Source: Rhodobacteraceae bacterium UBA6796 (GTDB lineage Bacteria; Pseudomonadota; Alphaproteobacteria; Rhodobacterales; Rhodobacteraceae). From it: a stretch of DNA of 64,000 nt. Below are positions 50,297-59,184 of this stretch, piece by piece. The stretch covers positions 377,325 to 441,324 of the forward strand of contig DKFM01000006.1 in the NCBI GenBank assembly GCA_002452815.1, in the 5' to 3' direction. Each line of letters starts with the position of its first letter. The stretch's first letter is position 1. Position numbers and translations under genes: made by a program. The notes under the pieces are model-generated. The model did no database searches. It was given only the letters and a program-made list of their open reading frames with translations, and was not told where the DNA came from.

Positions 50297-52543
50297 CTAT
50301 GTATCGCGCCGCGGCAGCTGACCGCCCGCGCCCTTGTCCAGCCCGGCGGCATCGCCCGCGCCCCCGGCCTGCCCGGCCAGCCGTTCCAGCACCACATCAC
50401 GGGTGCCAAACAGCGCGACGCTGCCATTGGCCAGCAGCATGATCTTGTCCACCGAGTTCAGCAGCGCGGGTTTTTGCGTGATTACAACGGTGGTGATGCC
50501 ATTGGCGCGGGCATGTTCGATCGCGCGCGCCAGCGCCTTGTCGCCCGCCACATCCAGATTGGAGTTCGGCTCGTCCAGCACCAGAAACCGCGGATTGCCA
50601 AAGAACGCCCGCGCCAGCGCGATGCGCTGTTTCTGCCCGCCCGACAGTGGCGCGCCATCGGCCGCCACCATCGTTTCATAGCCCTGCGGCAGTTGCGCGA
50701 TCATGTCATGCACATCGGCCAGAACGGCGGCGCGATAGATATCTTCATCCTTGGCAGTGCGGCGCATCCGGCCGATGTTTTCCTTGATCGTGCCGGGAAA
50801 CAGCTGCACGTCCTGCGGCAGATAGCCGATGTTCTCGCCCAGTTGCCGCGGGTCCCAATTGCGCAGATCCATCAGATCCAGCCGCACATTGCCCGAGGTC
50901 GGCAGCACCGATCCCACTAGCATCTTGCCCAGTGTCGTCTTGCCAGCGCCCGAATTGCCGATCACCGCCAGCGCCTCGCCGGGATTCAGCGAAAAGGAAA
51001 TGCCGTTGAGCACCACCTGTTTCGTGCCGCCGGGGACATAGAGCAGCCGTTCGACATCCAGTCGACCTTCGGGGCGCGGCAGCCAGAGCCGTTCGAACTG
51101 CAGCCTGGAGCCTTGCAGCAACCGCTGGATGCGGCCATGGGCGGCGCGGGTCAGCAAGAACACATGCCAGCCCTCGATCGCGCCCTCGATCGGCGCCAGC
51201 GCCTTGCCCGCGATGATCGACGAGGCGATGACCATGCCGCCGGTGATTTCGCCCGCCAGCGCCAGATGCGCCCCCCAGCCCAGCATGCAGACCTGCGCCA
51301 GCAGGCGCACCCCGCGCGACACCGAGGCAGAAACGATGTTGCGATCCTGCGCCAGCACCTGCGCGCGCAGCGATTGCGCGGTGTCGCGGCCCCAGATCTC
51401 GACCGCCTCGGGGATCATCGCCATCGCGTTGATCACCTGACTGTTGCGGGTCATCGAATCCAGATGCAGATTGGCGCGGCTTTGCGCGGCGGTGGCACGG
51501 GCAAAGGGTTCATGCGTGACCTTCTGGTTGATCAGCGCGATCAGCGCCAGCGCAAGGCCGGTGACCACCACGATCATGCCCTGATCGGGATGCACCAGAA
51601 AGATCGCCAGCATGAACAGCGGCGCGAAGGGCACATCCAGGAAAGACAGCAAGGTCCCCGAGGTCAGGAACCCGCGCAATTGCTGCAGATCGCCCAGCGT
51701 CTGATATTCGCGGCCATTGCCCGCCAGCGAGGCATGCGCGGCCGCCGACAGGATCGGCGCGCCCAGCTGCGCGGCCAGCTCGACCGCGCTGCGCATCAGG
51801 ATGAAGCGGCGGATCGCATCCAGTGCTGCCTGCAAGACCACCGCGCCGACGATCACGAGCGTCAGCATGATCAGCGTATCGACAGAGCGGCTGGTCATCA
51901 CCCGGTCAGAGATCTGGAACAGATAGATCGGGATCGCGAGGATCAGGATATTGGTGGCCAGCGTCATGATGAAGACAAGGCCCAGATTGACCCGCACCGC
52001 GCGGATGCCCCGCTTCATCGCGCCGCTGTAATCTTCCGGGCCCAGACGGCGGTGGAAGGTGGCGCCGCCGTTCGACCCGCCGCCCCCGCCGCCGTCTTCG
52101 GGGCCCTTGCCGCGCCTGCGCGGCGGTTTGGCGCCGTCCTCGGTGCGCAGGCGCGGGCCGCGGTCCTGATCGATCGGCGGGGCAAGCGGTGTGCCGCCGG
52201 GGTTCGGGCCGCGCAGATCTGCGGCTTCGCGCAGGGCCTCGGCGCGGGAATGGGGCGGCATGCCGGCCGGTGCGTCCGGCGCATCCGCGCGCGCAGCCCG
52301 GGCCATTTCCGCTGCGGCGGAGGCAGCCCGGGCTGGCTGTGCCGCTGCCGTCATCCGCGCCGCACGAGACAGCGCAGGTTGTTGCAGGTTCGGCACCTCC
52401 GCCGCCATGGGGGCATACATGGGCGACGGGTTTGCTGTGGCGGGCGCAGGGCACGGCCCCGGCGGGACCGGGCCCGCGCTCGCGGTGAGGTCGCTTTGCG
52501 GTGCCCGCGGGGGGGCATTGCTGGCGTCGGTATGGTCCTTCAC
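50297..52543 (-). CDS. type I secretion permease/ATPase (PrtD-like)
   Basis: ABC exporter for a type I secretion substrate, 748 residues. About 180 N-terminal residues are low-complexity Ala/Pro/Gly/Arg-rich and not part of the usual exporter, with no complete C39 peptidase-like domain. Then come six membrane helices and an ATPase domain with Walker A GNSGAGKTT, signature LSGGQKQR and Walker B FLVLDEPNSNLD. Initiation is at GTG (52543) after GGGAGAG. It lies between the adaptor gene and the two candidate substrate genes in one operon. Confidence 0.92.
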   Translation of the reverse strand: MKDHTDASNAPPRAPQSDLTASAGPVPPGPCPAPATANPSPMYAPMAAEVPNLQQPALSRAARMTAAAQPARAASAAAEMARAARADAPDAPAGMPPHSRAEALREAADLRGPNPGGTPLAPPIDQDRGPRLRTEDGAKPPRRRGKGPEDGGGGGGSNGGATFHRRLGPEDYSGAMKRGIRAVRVNLGLVFIMTLATNILILAIPIYLFQISDRVMTSRSVDTLIMLTLVIVGAVVLQAALDAIRRFILMRSAVELAAQLGAPILSAAAHASLAGNGREYQTLGDLQQLRGFLTSGTLLSFLDVPFAPLFMLAIFLVHPDQGMIVVVTGLALALIALINQKVTHEPFARATAAQSRANLHLDSMTRNSQVINAMAMIPEAVEIWGRDTAQSLRAQVLAQDRNIVSASVSRGVRLLAQVCMLGWGAHLALAGEITGGMVIASSIIAGKALAPIEGAIEGWHVFLLTRAAHGRIQRLLQGSRLQFERLWLPRPEGRLDVERLLYVPGGTKQVVLNGISFSLNPGEALAVIGNSGAGKTTLGKMLVGSVLPTSGNVRLDLMDLRNWDPRQLGENIGYLPQDVQLFPGTIKENIGRMRRTAKDEDIYRAAVLADVHDMIAQLPQGYETMVAADGAPLSGGQKQRIALARAFFGNPRFLVLDEPNSNLDVAGDKALARAIEHARANGITTVVITQKPALLNSVDKIMLLANGSVALFGTRDVVLERLAGQAGGAGDAAGLDKGAGGQLPRRDT

Positions 52544-52621
52544 CTTGTCTCTCCCTGTGCGCCGCCTTGCGGCGGTCTGGTGTGGCGGCGGCGCCCGGCG
52601 GGCCGCCCTGCCGCGCGGTGT

Positions 52622-54823
52622 TCAGGCCGTCAGCAGATGCAGCCCGTCCTGCGGGGCGGTCTGCGCCGCCAGATCGGCCAAGGCGGCCCCGCCCTGCGGA
52701 TCATCGGGGGGAGCATGCTCCATCATCTCGGGCGCAAGAAAGGCCACCGCCTCGCTGGCCAGGGCAGAGCCCGGCCCCGCCAGCCCGTCCAGCCCCGGCA
52801 TCTGATCGTCGATCAACCCTGCCTGATGGATCAGGGCGTCCGAATAGACCTGCCCCGCCGCCATCACCGTGGAATCGATGCCCAAATCGTTGATCGACGC
52901 GGCGTTCAACATCGCATTCTCGCCGGTATCAATCTGCATGCCCGCGAGGACTGCCGACGCCATCGCGGCCCCTTCGGCCAAAGCGATCTGATCGACATCA
53001 CCCAGATAGGAAAACTGCCGGACGATGTTTGTCTCGATCAGATCCCCCGAGATATACAAAGCAGACAGCGTGCCATGCCCCGCAAACAACGGATCATGCG
53101 CAACCGCCGCCGACAGGGTGCCCGCGCCCGCCGCCATGGTGTCGAGCAGCTTGGCGAAATTGTCCTGCAGCGCCTGCAGCGTATCGCGGCTGCCGTGCAG
53201 GATCTCGGCGCTGTTGAGCAACAGATCATCCCCCCAGCCCAGCGCGCCGCCATCGGGCAGGCCGATGATCTGGTCGGCATCGAACAGCACATTCATCTGC
53301 TCGATCACGTTCAGCGTGATGTAGCTGCCGCCAACGATGATCAGATCGTAATGCATCGACAGCGCCTCGATCGTGGTGAAGTTCGACAGCGTGTTGTCGC
53401 CGGTGCTGATCTGGCTGGCCGAAGCGGTGAGCACGGCCTCGACCCGGTCATGGTCGCTGGCGAAGATGTGCTGGTCGATGCGGTTCTCGAACACCACATC
53501 GCCGTCGATCCGCTCGACCTGCCAATAGGCGGGCAGCTGAAGCGGGCCCTCTTGCGCGGGGGCGGCGGTGGGATCGTCGGTGGCGTCCGGGCCGGGCGGC
53601 AGGATCAGCGCGGGGTCGATCTGCGCCGCGTTGAAGGCACGGGCCATGCCCGGCACATGGAAGGCCCCGGCCCCGCTGTCGGCGGCCTCTGTGGCCGCTG
53701 TCGCATCGCTGCCGGTCACGCCCGACAGATCGTCTTGCGCCTGCGCCACACCGACCTGCGCCCCCCCGGACAGGACGACATCCACAGGGCTGCGGGCGAC
53801 CAGATGGCCCGCGACCAAAGCGTCGGCGCCCCCGGTTGCGTCGGTCAGATAGACCAGATTGACCTGATTGATCACATCTATCTGCACCAGATCGCCGCCG
53901 ACCAGGATCACATCGGCATCCACACCATTTACGGCAATATAGGCCTCGTTCACGGTCAGATTGCCGCCGGTGCTCAGATGATGGCCCGCAGGCACGGCAT
54001 AGGCGCTGGCGGACCCCGCATGCGGCGCGTCGGTGTCGGCCTCGCTGGTTTCGGGCGGGTCGATCCGCGCGGCGATCGGGGCAGGCAGATAATCGCGATG
54101 CTCGGGCATCGCTTCGGCATGCTGCCCGTTGACATACAGCCGGTCGGTCGCATCGGTGTCCGATGCCACGCCGGGTGCCAGCCGGATCAGCCCCCCCTCG
54201 CCCTGATCTGCTGGCAGTGCGGTGATGGCTTGCGCAAAGCTCAGCGCCTCGGACGCGCCGGGCGGGCCCGCATCGGGCAGCATCTGCGAGATAAGACCGG
54301 ACAGATCGCCGCCCAGAACGGTCGCGTCCTGTGCATAGCCGTGCAGCCGCGCGGTCAGATCTTCGGGGGCGATGAACTCGGTGCCGCCACGAAACGAAAG
54401 CAGGTCATTGTCCGACAGATACAGCACCTGGATCGTGACCGTCAGCAGCTCGGGCGGCAGCGGGATCGTCCAGTGGACATCGGCGCCGCGCGCCGGGGGC
54501 GCGGGCACATCGAACGGATCGGAATGCCGCATTTCCGGCGATGCGACCTGAATATGCGCGGGCGGCGCGATCTGCCAGGCCCACGGCTCGGGCTGGCTCG
54601 GCGCGGCCACCGGCAGGGCAAGCCGCAGTTTGGGGTCGAAATCCTCCAGATCATAGGGCGAGGTGATATGGATGCGCACCTGCACCGGATCGAAGGTGGT
54701 ATCGGGCGCGGCAGGATGGCCGCGAAAACTGTCATACGCCTCGCGCAGGCGCGCGGCCTCGGTGTCCATCTGGAACGCACCGATGAAATGCGCGACAGTT
54801 TCAGTGATGTGATCAAATGCCAT
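52622..54823 (-). CDS. modular repeat protein of the type I secretion locus
   Basis: Unrecognised 733-residue acidic protein with no Cys and no N-terminal signal peptide, as expected for type I secretion. The first 280 residues are a variable region with Pro-rich linkers. From residue 284 about four 45-residue modules follow (near 284-329, 472-519, 579-617 and 631-673) sharing TGxN, then a hydrophobic strand ending VGG(D/S), then IxQxN and a DxDxI end; examples are DVILVGGDLVQIDVINQVNL and DLIIVGGSYITLNVIEQMNV. These look like repeated beta-strand pairs. It follows the 715-residue gene in the operon. A secreted surface or matrix component is inferred. Confidence 0.75.
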   Translation of the reverse strand: MAFDHITETVAHFIGAFQMDTEAARLREAYDSFRGHPAAPDTTFDPVQVRIHITSPYDLEDFDPKLRLALPVAAPSQPEPWAWQIAPPAHIQVASPEMRHSDPFDVPAPPARGADVHWTIPLPPELLTVTIQVLYLSDNDLLSFRGGTEFIAPEDLTARLHGYAQDATVLGGDLSGLISQMLPDAGPPGASEALSFAQAITALPADQGEGGLIRLAPGVASDTDATDRLYVNGQHAEAMPEHRDYLPAPIAARIDPPETSEADTDAPHAGSASAYAVPAGHHLSTGGNLTVNEAYIAVNGVDADVILVGGDLVQIDVINQVNLVYLTDATGGADALVAGHLVARSPVDVVLSGGAQVGVAQAQDDLSGVTGSDATAATEAADSGAGAFHVPGMARAFNAAQIDPALILPPGPDATDDPTAAPAQEGPLQLPAYWQVERIDGDVVFENRIDQHIFASDHDRVEAVLTASASQISTGDNTLSNFTTIEALSMHYDLIIVGGSYITLNVIEQMNVLFDADQIIGLPDGGALGWGDDLLLNSAEILHGSRDTLQALQDNFAKLLDTMAAGAGTLSAAVAHDPLFAGHGTLSALYISGDLIETNIVRQFSYLGDVDQIALAEGAAMASAVLAGMQIDTGENAMLNAASINDLGIDSTVMAAGQVYSDALIHQAGLIDDQMPGLDGLAGPGSALASEAVAFLAPEMMEHAPPDDPQGGAALADLAAQTAPQDGLHLLTA

Positions 54824-54903
54824 GAGACGCGCCCCCCGATGCGTCTGCCCCCCCGGTGCCTGCGGTTCAGGCGGGGCTGTTTTCTGACGAAAAGCAGCCA
54901 GAC

Positions 54904-54921
54904 GGGCCCCGTCAGGGGCCC
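54904..54921 (-). terminator. hairpin between the two candidate substrate genes
   Basis: Perfect 7-bp stem GGGCCCC/GGGGCCC with a 4-base loop in the 115-bp gap. On the minus strand it is followed by a few T. It may be a partial terminator giving more of the 715-residue product. Confidence 0.45.
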
Positions 54922-54938
54922 GCCGTATCGGTTCAGGT

Positions 54939-57086
54939 TCAGCTCATGTCGTCATCGCCGATCAGCGTGGTGCTGTGGTTGCCGCCGACCACGGTCATGT
55001 CGACGGTATTGCCCAGCACATTGGCGCCCATGACGATGTTCTGGTTGAACGCCGCCAGATCCAGCGTCGCCGATGCGGAGGCATGGGATTCCCCGGTGAC
55101 ATAGCCGTCGTCACCGTTATGCGAGCCCCAGACACCGGCGCTGCCCCCGGCCCCGCCGTCACCGTTGAACACATCGCCCGCAGCCCCGCCATAGGCGCTG
55201 CCGCCGGTGCTGTCGCCGATCACGCCGTCGCCGCCATAGCCATAGCCGCCATTGCCGCCATGGGCATAGCCCGCGCCGCCATCCCCGGTGCTGCCCAGCA
55301 TCGCGCTCGACATGCCCGACCCATCGGCGCTGCTGTTGGCTGCGTTTTCGGAATAGCCCCCCGTGCCATAGCCCGAAATCGCCTGCGCCATACCCTCGGC
55401 GCTGCCGTCGATGTCGTGATCGGCAAAGAGGTAGGTGATCCCGCCATCACCGGCATCGCTGTCGGCACCCCCGTGGCCATCCGCGGCGGATTGCGCCCCG
55501 GAGCTGGCCTGGTTGACACCCATGCCGCCTTGGGTGGTGCCGGTGCTGGCCTGGCCGGTGCCGTCGCCCTGATTGGCCGCATAGGCGTCATTGCTGCCGC
55601 CATTGCCGCCCTGCGACGACCCGATGCCCTGGCCCGAGCCAACCGCGCCGACATCGCCGGCTTCGGCCCCCGCCGCACCGCCGTCACCGCCCTGAGAGGA
55701 CCCGATGCCCAGGCCTATGCCGGTCCCGGTCGCCTCGGAGGAGGCCACGCTGCCGCCGCCGCTGTCACCGCCGCCATGCGGCATGCCGAGCCCGGACATC
55801 ATCATGCCCATCGGGCCGCTGGCGCCGCCGCTCTTGGCATCGGCATCGCTTTCCGCGGCGCCCAGACCGCCACCCAGTCCCAGCGCACCGGAATCGCCGC
55901 CGTCACCGCCCTCGGCCCCGGCGCCCGACGCCCCGAGCCCCAGGCCAAGGCCCAGACCCTCTGCCGAGGAGTCACCGCCATTGGCATCTTCGGCTTCGGC
56001 CGTCGCACCATTGGCGCCCACGCCAAGACCCAACGCCAGGGCACCGGCATCGCCGCCCGCGGCATCCTCGGCCTCGGCTTCGGACGCGGCGCCCGACAGG
56101 CCCAGACCAAGACCCACGGCCCCCGCATCACCGCCGCTGCCGCTTTGGCCTGTCGTCGAGGATTCATCCTCGACATGGGTGTCGATATCGGTATCGGCGT
56201 CGGCATCGCCGCCGCGCCCGCCGGTGGTTTCATTGTCCAGATCGGCCTGGCTCAGGCCCAGACCCAGCGCGGCAGAGTTCACCGCCGCATCGCCGCCGCT
56301 GCCAGTTTCGGTTTCGGCATTGCCCCCTTCGTCGCCTTCGCCATCACCGCCCGCAGCAAAGCCGCCAAGCGCCGCGCCGCCCCAGGCCACACCGCCATTG
56401 GCCGCGCCTTCGCCGCCGCCAGCACCGCCGCTGGAGCTGGAATTGATCCCGTCAGCCGAGGTGGCATGACCGCCCGCCGCCGTGCCATCGAAGTTGAACG
56501 CAGCATTGTTGCTGACGCTGGGATCATAGAGCGTGTCATCGTCATAGAGGCTGGCGTTTTGCGCGTTGACCACGCCCGTCGCCATGCCGCCACCCGTCAA
56601 CGAATTGTTCAGGATATTGCTCAGCGACTGGTCATTGCCGGTCTCGATGTCACGCCCGGCGCCGTAGAATTCGCCGATCGAGGCATGGTCCGACAGGTCA
56701 ATGTCGATATTGTCGTCGTCGCGGGGGATCCATTCGCCGCCCCCGAAATCAATATTCACATCGACATCGTTGGAATTGGCGTTGCTGTCATCCCCGCCAT
56801 TGCTGTTTTGCTGCTGCTGGTGTTGCTGTTGCTGCTGGTTCTGGTCGGTTTCGGTCCGGGTGTCCGTGTCGGTATCGACCTTCACCTCGGAATTCGCGAC
56901 CGCACCGGCGTTGGCGTCTGCATCGGCATCCGCATCTGCGTCGGCATGCTGTTGCTGCTGCTGATTGTCGATGTCGATATCGGCCTTTTCGATCTCGATC
57001 TCGGCATCGACATCAATGTCGACCTCTTCCACTTCCAGATCGTCGAACATCACCTGATTGGTGCCGCTGTGACCTCTGCGGGACAT
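54939..57086 (-). CDS. low-complexity Gly/Asp/Gln repeat protein, likely type I secretion substrate
   Basis: A 715-residue, very acidic protein with no cysteine and no signal peptide. In order: an alternating acidic/hydrophobic stretch (EEVDIDVDAEIEIEKADIDI), a five-Gln run, an (AD)n run, a second Gln tract with His, then Gly-rich repeats including five GGD(A/S)-type units ending in LGLG at about residues 260-460, SSQGG repeats, and a C-terminus NIVMGANVLGNTVDMTVVGG ending DDD. The start at 57086 has GAGGAGA. Its C-terminal VGGN strand resembles the modules of the 733-residue partner. Secreted matrix, adhesin or amyloid-like role is inference. Confidence 0.78.
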   Translation of the reverse strand: MSRRGHSGTNQVMFDDLEVEEVDIDVDAEIEIEKADIDIDNQQQQQHADADADADADANAGAVANSEVKVDTDTDTRTETDQNQQQQQHQQQQNSNGGDDSNANSNDVDVNIDFGGGEWIPRDDDNIDIDLSDHASIGEFYGAGRDIETGNDQSLSNILNNSLTGGGMATGVVNAQNASLYDDDTLYDPSVSNNAAFNFDGTAAGGHATSADGINSSSSGGAGGGEGAANGGVAWGGAALGGFAAGGDGEGDEGGNAETETGSGGDAAVNSAALGLGLSQADLDNETTGGRGGDADADTDIDTHVEDESSTTGQSGSGGDAGAVGLGLGLSGAASEAEAEDAAGGDAGALALGLGVGANGATAEAEDANGGDSSAEGLGLGLGLGASGAGAEGGDGGDSGALGLGGGLGAAESDADAKSGGASGPMGMMMSGLGMPHGGGDSGGGSVASSEATGTGIGLGIGSSQGGDGGAAGAEAGDVGAVGSGQGIGSSQGGNGGSNDAYAANQGDGTGQASTGTTQGGMGVNQASSGAQSAADGHGGADSDAGDGGITYLFADHDIDGSAEGMAQAISGYGTGGYSENAANSSADGSGMSSAMLGSTGDGGAGYAHGGNGGYGYGGDGVIGDSTGGSAYGGAAGDVFNGDGGAGGSAGVWGSHNGDDGYVTGESHASASATLDLAAFNQNIVMGANVLGNTVDMTVVGGNHSTTLIGDDDMS

Positions 57087-57546
57087 GGCTTCTCTCCTCG
57101 GTTTGCTGCCCCGAGCACCGCCAGTCATCTCCAAAGCGGCATAGACAGGGCTGGTTGCGTTGATCGGCTCCCTCGTGGGATCGGCCAGACAACAGCGCAC
57201 CGCTCACTGCCGCCGATGGCGCCAGTGCCCGTCGTTCCGCGCAGTCGGACCCCAAGGGCCATGCCGCGCAGACATCGCTGTTTCTGATTCGTCGGGGCCC
57301 TGGCCCCACTCCCCCAAAACCGATCCTGACCCCTGAGGGCCAGTGAACTCAGGCTGCCAGCAAGCTCTGGACCGTGCTAGATGACCAAATGGTTAGTTTT
57401 TTGCGAATTTCGGCCAAGACACTGATTTTATTAACGATCTATCAAAGATTGCAGAACAGCCACGGGCGCGGGGTCTAATCCTGTCGGCGGGGCTGCGCGA
57501 TAGGGCCCGCAATCAGCAATACCCCAAGATGCCCCTAGGTAAAGTC
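57087..57546. other. divergent promoter region of the secretion locus
   Basis: About 460 bases between the minus-strand repeat-protein operon and the plus-strand regulator. The middle (57360-57460) is markedly AT-rich for this genome, consistent with promoters or an H-NS-like/regulator-bound region. No specific operator or RNA gene could be assigned. Confidence 0.45.
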
Positions 57547-57774
57547 ATGCGGGCAATCATGTTTCACGCCCAGGTTGTATTGGGTCAGCCCTGCGATTTC
57601 GCGGCCCCAAAGTGGCCCGCCACTCAAGAACGAATCATTCAAGCGGACGGCGATAATCTTTCGATTAGTTTCAGGAACAGCCGTTTTGAGCTATTATTCC
57701 CACAGGGAATAGAAAACAGCCCAAAAAACTGGCTGAGCATTATTAAGTATTGTGATTGGGGGGAAGATCAGTGA
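57547..57774 (+). CDS. possible small protein upstream of the LuxR-type gene
   Basis: An open frame of 75 codons starting ATG at 57547 with AGGTAA upstream. It is lower in GC and its codon use is unlike neighbours. Its TGA overlaps the GTG start of the regulator (GTGA), which would give translational coupling. No family is recognised and the reading could be by chance; I hold it as a tentative gene. Confidence 0.4.
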   Translation: MRAIMFHAQVVLGQPCDFAAPKWPATQERIIQADGDNLSISFRNSRFELLFPQGIENSPKNWLSIIKYCDWGEDQ

Positions 57775-58463
57775 CTGGCGCCAGTTCCGTCGTGCGGCCC
57801 GCCGAAGGCACGCGCGATCAGATTGTTTATATCGGCAGTACGTTTGTTTTTCCGGACGTCATGCTGCGTCTCGTGGGGAGTGAGATCAGCGACATTGGCA
57901 CCCGGCGGATCGAGCGCAGTGAATTTGATGCAACCGGGGCGCCTGGGGGGGCACGCCTGGTGGTCTTTGAAGAAACCTATGGTGCATCTTTGTTCGAAAC
58001 CCCCGAGAGGATGCGGAGCCTGTGCGGCAGGGCGGCGCCGGTGCTGGCCTATCGCGATTGCGAACTGGCGCGCAGGCTGCTGCACCGCCAGCAAGACCGC
58101 ATCCCAAGCGAGCAGATGCGGTTCTTGCCGATCAGCATGCCCATTGAGGCGCTGGTCGCGCTGATGAAGGTGTTCCTGTCGGGGGAAATCCTTGTGCCCG
58201 CAACATTGGTGGGCCGTTCGGATGCGCAGGAGGCCCCGTATCAGATGGCCGCCGAACGGCGACCCTGCGAGGGTCTGACCGCGCGCGAAAGCGAGGTCTT
58301 GCATCTGGCCGCGCAGGGCCAGCGCAACAAGGTCATCGCCAATGCTCTGGGTCTGTCCGAACATACCGTCAAGCTGCACATCCACAATATCATCGCCAAG
58401 CTGGGTGTTGCCAACCGCACCGAGGCCGCGAGCCGATACATGGCCGCGCAGGACCGCAGCTGA
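57771..58463 (+). CDS. LuxR-family transcriptional regulator
   Basis: A 230-residue protein with an N-terminal domain of about 150 residues that looks like a degenerate receiver (no clear phospho-Asp pocket) and a C-terminal LuxR helix-turn-helix, LTARESEVLHLAAQGQRNKV then EHTVKLHIHNIIAKLGVANR. This layout recalls CsgD/VpsT-type regulators of matrix and surface genes. The GTG at 57771 has GGGGGGAAG upstream. Being divergent from the secretion operon, it is a strong candidate regulator of it. Confidence 0.85.
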   Translation: MTGASSVVRPAEGTRDQIVYIGSTFVFPDVMLRLVGSEISDIGTRRIERSEFDATGAPGGARLVVFEETYGASLFETPERMRSLCGRAAPVLAYRDCELARRLLHRQQDRIPSEQMRFLPISMPIEALVALMKVFLSGEILVPATLVGRSDAQEAPYQMAAERRPCEGLTARESEVLHLAAQGQRNKVIANALGLSEHTVKLHIHNIIAKLGVANRTEAASRYMAAQDRS

Positions 58464-58957
58464 TGCGCCCCGCCGCCTCCAGCTTCGACGGGGCGCTGCA
58501 AGAGATTGGCCGACTGACCTATGTCTGGACGAATACCGAAAGTTTGCTGGTGCACGTCATTGCCGGGCTGATCGGCTGCGACAAGGATACCGCGCTGATC
58601 CTGTTTCTGACGCTCAACACCACCCGTGCGCGGGTGGATCTGGTCGAACGTCTTGCCAAGCACAAGGGCCTGCCCGAGGCGGATCTGAACCGACTTCTGC
58701 AGGTGACCAAAAAGATGGTGCGGCATGCGGCCGAGCGGAACCGCTACAATCACGCGATCTATGCCTTCGACCCGGAGGGCGGCGGCATCAGCACGATCCA
58801 GATGCGGATCGCCGACCGCCGTGATGCCATCCGCATGGGTGAAAAACGACGCCTCGACGCCGAGGCGATTTCCGGTCTGCGCGAGACCATATCCGATCTG
58901 ACCACCCTAAACCGCGATCTCTGGGAGATGATCCGCGCCTTCGGCTATCCGCGCTGA
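58463..58957 (+). CDS. hypothetical protein coupled to the LuxR-type regulator
   Basis: Unrecognised 164-residue helical protein without a signal peptide, with a hydrophobic stretch IAGLIGCDKDTALILFLTL and a C-terminal helical segment rich in Arg, Asp and Leu. Its ATG shares one base with the regulator's stop (TGATG), so it is translated with it. It may modulate the regulator; function is unknown. Confidence 0.65.
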   Translation: MRPAASSFDGALQEIGRLTYVWTNTESLLVHVIAGLIGCDKDTALILFLTLNTTRARVDLVERLAKHKGLPEADLNRLLQVTKKMVRHAAERNRYNHAIYAFDPEGGGISTIQMRIADRRDAIRMGEKRRLDAEAISGLRETISDLTTLNRDLWEMIRAFGYPR

Positions 58958-59063
58958 TCTGCCTGCAGGGCGTTGTTTCTGTAGGTGTTTGAACCCAGGG
59001 ATTGACGCTGTGATCCGGCGCTGCTGTGCCCGCTGAAAACCGGGCCATTTGCGTTCAAAGCTT

Positions 59064-59140
59064 TGGCGATCCCGGAAGGAATCGAACCCTCAACCTGCCG
59101 ATTAGAAGTCGGCTGCTCTATCCAGTTGAGCTACGGGACC
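59064..59140 (-). tRNA. tRNA-Arg (anticodon UCU)
   Basis: On the minus strand a full 77-nt cloverleaf begins GGTCCCGTAGCTC and ends CGGGATCG plus encoded CCA. The acceptor stem pairs over seven bases, the anticodon arm CCGAC-TTCTAAT-CGG has loop CTTCTAA giving UCU, and the T loop GGTTCGATTCC is present. The coding end is directly beside the GNAT gene, with no sign of an integrated island attached to it. Confidence 0.93.
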
Positions 59141-59184
59141 GCACGCCTCCGTTTTGCGCCATGGCGCGGGCGCGTGCAAGCCCA

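Noticed and set aside
51113-55033. A 1,306-codon open frame on the plus strand across the ABC exporter and modular-repeat genes.
   Set aside because: It spans the intergenic gap and two real minus-strand genes; its translated product is His/Arg/Gln-rich as is typical for antisense shadows in high-GC DNA.
55200-56300. Short repeated units in DNA that could suggest a CRISPR array or minisatellite.
   Set aside because: The units vary in length and are read in one frame as Gly/Ala/Asp-rich repeats; spacers of constant size are absent.
54975-57287. A 770-codon open frame on the plus strand opposite the Gly/Gln-rich repeat protein.
   Set aside because: It is the shadow of repetitive GC-rich codons on the other strand; the minus-strand frame has a ribosome site, operon context and a sensible N-terminus.
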